A stretch of 64,000 nucleotides of DNA, from the NCBI GenBank assembly GCA_032622095.1, contig CP136063.1, positions 281,969,426-282,033,425 of the forward strand, written 5' to 3'. The notes under the pieces are model-generated. The model had not been told where the DNA came from. It made no database searches and was given only the letters and a program-made list of their open reading frames with translations. The translations under genes and the position numbers were made by a program. Shown here in pieces: positions 58,490-64,000 of this stretch (positions are counted from its first letter, which is position 1; each line of letters starts with the position of its first letter). The DNA is from Siphonodentalium dalli (taxonomy: Eukaryota; Mollusca; Scaphopoda; Gadilida; Siphonodentaliidae).

Positions 58490-60760
58490 CTTTTTAGCTC
58501 AACTTTACTTTGTAAAGTTTGAGCTGTTGCCACATGTTGTTTGTCCATGTCTGTGTGATCCTCAGGGTGACTTCTAGATGGGAGTTTGTCAATGTCTGTG
58601 TGATCCTCAGGGTGAGCTCTAGATGGGAGCTTACATTATTTTTCTGAATTCTGTTAAAAAACATGACTGCCAACGGCCATCCTGGATTTTACTCTTTGTA
58701 TGACTAAATCCTTAAACACACTCTACAGATTACATCTCTCATCTGATTGTCAGCAAACTTCATATGGATCTTCGGAGTGACCTCTAGATGGGAGCTTACC
58801 ATTTTTAGCTCAACTTACTTTTGTAAGTTTGAGCTATTGCCATGGTTTGGCGTCCGTCGTCCGTGTGTGCGTGTGTCTGTGTGTCCGTCAACAATTTCCT
58901 TTGGCGCGGGCTACAGGTTGTACCTTTGGTCTGATCTTCATGAAATTTGTCATGAATGTTGACATTGACATGTAGATGGGAACGAGTCATTTTGGGTTCA
59001 TTCGGCCAAAAAACATGGCCGCTGGCAGCCATTTTGGATTTCAAGATTCAATCCATTGACGCGGCCTACAGGTCGTACTGTTCATCTGATCATCATGAAA
59101 TTTGTCATTGATGTTAATAATGACATGTAGATGGGAACGAGTGATTTTGGGGTCGTTCGGCCAAAAAATATGGCTGCCAGCAGCCATCTTGGATTTTACT
59201 CTTTGCATGACTAAATCCTTTGGCACGGGCTACAGGTCGTTGTTTTGGTCGGATGTTTATGAAATTTGTCATGGATGTTAACACTGTCATGTAGATGGAA
59301 ACGAGTGATTTTGGAGTTGTTCTGCCAAAAAACATGGCAGCCATCTTGGATTTTACTCTTTGCATGATTAAATCCTTTGGCGCGGGCTACAGATTGTACC
59401 TTTGGTCTAATCTTTATGAAATTTGTCATGAATGTTGACATTGACATGTAGATGGGAACGAATCATTGTGGGGTCATTCGGCCAAAAAACATGGCCGCTG
59501 GCGGCCATCTTAGATTTCAAAATTCAATCCATTGGCGCGGGCTACATGTCGTACTGTTCGTCTGATCATCATGAAATTTGTCATGGATGTTAATATTGAC
59601 ATGTAGATGGGAACGAGTCATTGTGGGGTCGTTCGGCCAATAAACATGGCCACCAGCAGCCATCTTGGATTTTACTCTTTGCATGACTAAATCCTTTGGT
59701 CGGAAGTTTATGAAATTTGTCATGGATGTTAACACTGACATGTAGATGGGAACGAGTGATTTTGGGGTCATTCGGTCAAAAAACATGGCCACCAGCAGCC
59801 ATCTTGGATTTTACTCTTTGCATGACTAAATCCTTTGGCACGGGCTACAGGTCGTAGCTTTGATCGGAACATCATGAAATTTGTCATGGATGTTAACAAT
59901 GAGATGTAGATGGGAACGAGTGATTTTGGGGTCGTTCGGCCGAAAAACATGGCCGCCAGCAGCCATCTTGGATTTTACTCTTTGCATGACTAAATCCTTT
60001 GGCGCGGGCTACAGGTCGTTGTGTTGGTCGGAAGTTTATGAAATTTGTCATGGATGTTAACACTGACATGTAGATGGGAACGAGTGATTTTGGGGTCATT
60101 CGGTCAAAAAACATGGCCACCAGCATTTTACTCTTTGCATGACTAAATCCTTTGGCGTGGGCTACAGGTCATACCTTTGGTCTGATCTTTATTAAATTTG
60201 TCATGGATGTTAACACTGACATGTAGATGGGAAAGAGTGATTTTGGAGTCGTTCGGCCAAAAAACATGGCCACCAGCAGCCATCTTGGATTTTACTCTTT
60301 GCATGACTAAATCCTTTGGCACGGGCTACAGGTTGTACCTTTGGTCTAATCTTTATGAAATTTGTCATGAATGTTGACATTGACATGTAGATGGGAACGA
60401 ATCATTGTGGGGTCATTCGGCCAAAAAACATGGCTGCCAGCGGCCATCTTGGATTTCAAAATTCAATCCATTGGCCCGGTCTACAGTTCGTACTGTTCGT
60501 CTGATCATCATGAAATTTGTAGGTCGTAGCTTTGGTCAGATCTTCATAAAATTTGTCTTGGATGTTAACAATTATACGTAGATGGGAACGAGTCCTTTTG
60601 GGGTCAATTGGCCAAAAAAAATGGCCACCAGCAGCCATCTTGTATTTTACTCTTTGCATCACTAAATCCTTTGGCGCAGGTTAGACATTTCAATTAGCAC
60701 CTTTCCTATTCCTCCATTTACTGTCAACCATTAAATTATTCCCCTACCTAAGTTGAGCTA
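58490..60760 (+). repeat. Array of ~155-bp diverged units bounded by agctcaactt words
   Basis: About 12 units, each in the order 'ggcgcgggctacaggtcgt', 'catgaaatttgtcatggat', 'acatgtagatgggaacgag', 'aaaaacatggccgccagca' and 'gccatcttggattttactct'. The region opens with 'tttttagctcaacttacttt' and ends near 'taagttgagct'. Many antisense frames of 60-91 codons are translations of it; none is a gene. Confidence 0.92.
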
Positions 60761-61339
60761 CATGCAGTATCATTGACACTTTCATTTCCTTATTCTGTTA
60801 AAAACATGGCCACCAGCGGCCACCAGTGGCCATATTGGATTTCAGATTTGAATCCATCTGCAGACCATGCAGCCCACAACTATTGGCAATATATTTTGAA
60901 AATTTACTGGCATCTTTGGGATCACCTCCAGATGGGAGCTATTGAAATTGAACGATTTCCCATGAAAACCATGGCCACTGGCAGCCATCTTGGATTTTCC
61001 TCATTGGCCAAAAAAAAATAAAAAATCTGTGTTTACGGTTTCCATACCTACTCTAGAAAAAGGTGCCTACTCAAAACTTTTTATTGGACTGTAGACACAG
61101 ATATTTTTTGTTGTTCCTTAGTGGGAAGGGCATCCAAAGGTATAATCTTACCCATTTTCAAACCTCTCCTATTCAAAAGATTTAGAAGTTTTATTCGTCT
61201 AGTGCTCTGACTAATTCAACATTAACAATATTTAGTATTGAACCTTTTAATTAATCTGAATTGTGAAGCTTTCTAGATTGAATTGTCAATGACCCAATGG
61301 AATTTAGAATAAAAAAATAAAAAATTCCCTACCTACCCT
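60761..61339. other. Edge of the ~155-bp repeat, then unassigned DNA
   Basis: 'aaacatggccaccagcggcc' at 60803 and 'ctggcagccatcttggattt' at 60977 are further diverged units. No gene is seen after 61020. Confidence 0.5.
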
Positions 61340-61378
61340 AATAAGTCTGTTAAAGAATATAAGAATAAATTATTAAAA

Positions 61379-61414
<36 letters not shown>

Positions 61415-61539
61415 TTAGGCCAATGCATTCTCTTATATATGCGAGGCGACATATGGTCGGACTCGCATATATAAGAGAATGCATTGGCACAGGGTATATG
61501 GGTCGATACAAAAATCGGACCTGGCACTCAAAGGGTTAA
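61340..61539 (+). mobile_element. GAGTGCCA-family TTAA MITE, left-truncated, with long poly-A
   Basis: Starts inside at 'aataagtctgttaaagaata', has a run of about 30 A from 61382, one core hairpin (with an extra G in the loop), and ends CCTGGCACTCAAAGGGTTAA. Confidence 0.88.
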
Positions 61540-61910
61540 AAATATCACTCCTTTACACATGTAACTTCTACTGGTAAAACTACATGTCACCTGCGACAGT
61601 TGAACTTTAACCCATGCCCTGCGGGTTGAAGTCTAATATGTATGTAGATTGAAGAAAATGCATAATTGGACATGTCATAATGTGATATTTCAGACATATT
61701 CTTTGTGAGTGACATTGTGAGAACATGGGGGTCATAGCGTAAGTAACAGTAGACTATTAAGTTAAGGATTGATACAAGTAACTATGTAAATATGATTGAA
61801 ACATAATAAATGCTCATTGTTACTTCTCTCATCTGTATAATATGATAATGTGGTGGCCTTGTATACAAGTACATAGATAAGCCGAAGCTGACCTTCAGAT
61901 ACCTTGTCAG
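61540..61910. other. No gene recognised
   Basis: Unassigned AT-rich DNA. Confidence 0.4.
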
Positions 61911-62300
61911 TTAACCCTTTACCCAACAAAACGGCCAAATAAAGCTTCAACAGCCTAAAATATCTTCGGTCTGTCTCAATAGAACCATACAGATATGGAT
62001 ATCATTGGAACCGGCTCCTTGACCACATTGTGATAGTTACAGTTATGCCCTGTGCCAATGCATTCTCTTATATATGCGAGTCGACCATATGTCGCCTCGC
62101 ATATATAAGAGAATGCATTGGCCTAAAAAAAATCTTTTTTTAACACTTTTTACCATTTTTTCTTACATTCTTTAACAATTTTATAATTTTTAATGTGTTA
62201 AGCCAATGCATTCTCTTATATATGCGAGGCGACCTATGGTCGACTCGCATATATAAGAGAATGCATTGGCACAGGGCCGTTCTGTTGGGTAAAGGGTTAA
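61911..62300 (+). mobile_element. TTAA-flanked MITE, ACCCAACA family, two hairpins, full length
   Basis: TTAACCCTTTACCCAACA to TGTTGGGTAAAGGGTTAA, with both hairpins intact and the 'ttttaacactttttaccatt' spacer. Close to the 30581 copy. Confidence 0.93.
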
Positions 62301-62506
62301 AGAAATCCAGGGGCAAAAAGTCAATAGTGTGAATGTTAGGATCAGTCTGTCTTTCTTCGATTTTTTTTCCCGACCCCTGGACAGATTTCAACACCGATTT
62401 GGTGTGGTAACTCGGCAAATATTATAACGGCGTTATTTTTTCGAATTTTGATTTATAAAAATTTAAAAAAAAAAAAAGTCAATCTGTTTCAGCTAGTATA
62501 CCGTAC

Positions 62507-62677
62507 TACAGTAATGCTCTAAGTAATCGACTCCTTAATCACAGCAGAATTATGGGTAACTTTTCAGGACGAGAGCTTTCCGATGAATGGCAACAAGCCA
62601 TATTTCCGACTAAATCCTGAAAAGTTACCCATAATTCAGCTGTGGTTAAGAAGTCGATTACTTGGAGCATTACTTTA
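62507..62677. mobile_element. CAGTAATGC foldback MITE, left arm shortened
   Basis: TA-CAGTAATGCTC, then a jump from 'ttttcagga' to 'cgagagctttccgatgaatg'; a complete right arm ends ATTACTTTA (one change from ACTGTA). Confidence 0.88.
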
Positions 62678-64000
62678 CCATACTATATGAGGGACATGGC
62701 TCAGAATACATGTACTGCTTTTCATCACACCAATATATCGTATCAAAAACTTTATTACGAAAGCGGATGTAAGCCTGTGTGTCCAGTAAGTAGTCATAAT
62801 ATCAATTCCATTATTGCAATCACGAATCGCAAATCCCAGTACGATGTCAACTTAACTTCATTACCCCCCCCCACAAATTTTCAAAGGATAATTGGGGGGG
62901 GGGGGGGTATACTAGATTGACTGCACCTGTCCGTTTGGGGCGCCCTTTAGTCTGTCGAGCCGTTTGTCCATCTGACTGTTTGCTATTGTCTGGGCATACA
63001 TCTCAGCCTTGGGTTATTGTATCTGAATAAAATTTGGTATGGAGGTTCATAACTGCTTTAAAAAGTGGGGCAAATGACTTTCACATTTTCCATACATGAG
63101 TAGTGCTGGGACGGTTGTCCGGATATCCGGTTACGGTTCAGTTATGCCTTCCGGTATTTGAATATTTAATGGGAAAGAGAGGGGTACTACCCATGCATCT
63201 ACCAGTGTATGTTATCGTTTTGTGTTTTAGCGATCACGGCAAAGTGGTAACTTCATAATCGACCAGGAGTTGATTGTATGTTTTTGTTATCACCATTGGT
63301 ACTCAACACGATATATTTTATGTTTTAATCCCGACTTGTTGAAAACTGTATAATTTTGACGTATATGTTCTAGTATACGTCTGTTATTCGGCTTGAGAAA
63401 AAATACATGCTTATGTTTGAAGCAAAGTAGAGTGCTGAATTTAATACTAGTAATAGTACATACTCAATTCGCGAATCTAGCTGGCGTGTCACATTTGTAG
63501 TTAATTATGATTATATAGCAACAAATGCAAGATCGGAAAACTTAAATATCGGTTTCCGATATCCGAATAATGCCCGACGTTTGAAGAGTGCGGTTGTTCC
63601 GTTAAACGCATTTTTGTTTCCCTCACTTTACATTTATGATGCATGTGTGGGACTCTAACCCCCACTTTATATTATTATATAATTATCCACTCGAATCCGT
63701 TTGAAATTCAGTGGCCATGTGATCCGTTTGAATGCGTTTTTTCCGTTTTGCGGTTGTTCCATTTTAAACGCGTTTCCTTACATTGAAAGTGACCGGCACT
63801 TGTCAGCTAAATTGTCGAATAATTATATTTATATATAATTATATAAATATTTATTTTATCGATGGTTAAAGTCGAAAATGGGACGTAAGAATTCCGATTA
63901 CCCGTCGGGGTTAGCCCAACTGTTATTTTCACCAAAAGGCTACTATAAAGTATACAACATTATTATAAAAAGAAATCCAAAAATAAATAAAACACACAAA
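62678..64000. other. No gene recognised
   Basis: C-run/G-run hairpin at 62864-62908 (about 10 C, then 14 or more G), followed by a CCGTTTGG-type dispersed repeat to about 63060. 63100-64000 is AT-rich with words such as 'ccgtttgaatgcgttttttc' and 'gtttgaaattcagtggccat'. No domain-bearing frame or splice pair is visible. Confidence 0.45.

Noticed and set aside
58805-60662. Series of antisense frames sharing AKSKIQDGC-like text
   Set aside because: They are translations of the ~155-bp repeat array, broken differently in each unit.

Overview
This is eukaryotic DNA, almost certainly from a marine invertebrate. The best guess is a mollusc, probably a bivalve. The reasons are an AT-rich background, very many ACATGTA palindromes, CCGTCCGTCTGTCTG-type diverged repeats, the dispersed 'agctcaactt...aagtttgagct' repeat, one intron-bearing coding exon, and a very high density of small hairpin-forming DNA transposons. 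The species assignment is inference. No bacterial-style gene, operon, rRNA, convincing tRNA or CRISPR array was seen. Nearly all ORFs longer than 60 codons lie inside repeats or look like chance frames.

The only gene I support is one exon at 54467-55682 on the + strand. It has a splice acceptor, a short 5'UTR with an in-frame upstream ORF, and a 375-codon coding part for a Ser/Lys-rich, probably disordered and possibly nuclear protein. It breaks off at a GTGAGC splice donor in the first half of a SAM-like domain. The other exons are outside the window or not recognisable. The 62-64 kb region and the first 4 kb are mostly unassigned DNA.

The rest is a layered archive of non-autonomous transposons. 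(1) Several TTAA-flanked families start TTAACCCTTTACCCAACA, TTAACCCTTTGAGTGCCAGG or TTAACCCTTTCATG. They share the same internal hairpin with a ~32-bp stem (CCAATGCATTCTCTTATATA...) with each other and with a fourth family that begins ATATGTGACCCG. (2) A foldback family of ~14 copies flanked by TA begins CAGTAATGCCC. (3) A family with CAAGCC ends carries 8-bp target duplications, which is hAT-like. (4) A two-copy family with CAGTC ends carries clear 6-bp target duplications. (5) A PIF/Harbinger-like element with a TAA duplication and a decayed transposase remnant sits inside a family-2 copy. (6) A 1.27-kb TTAA element lies at 45.8-47.1 kb. (7) The largest structure is a ~5.7-kb foldback at about 7.4-13.1 kb. 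Its two arms of 1.75 and 2.05 kb are near-identical, contain minisatellite arrays, and surround a 1.3-kb loop.

Layout: 1-4.2 kb is mostly unassigned plus an old CCGTCC-type repeat. 4.2-7.1 kb holds hairpin MITEs. 7.4-13.1 kb is the giant foldback. 13.1-17 kb holds inverted and direct duplications in which each copy has gained a different MITE. 17-33.4 kb is dense MITEs with nested insertions. 33.9-35.4 kb is a 31-bp satellite array. 38.2-39.5 kb holds 28-bp and 60-bp arrays. 40.9-53.5 kb is again MITEs. 53.5-55.7 kb holds the nested Harbinger-like element and the exon. 55.7-57.9 kb is MITEs. 58.1-60.7 kb holds 55-bp and ~155-bp arrays. 61-64 kb holds more MITEs and unassigned sequence.
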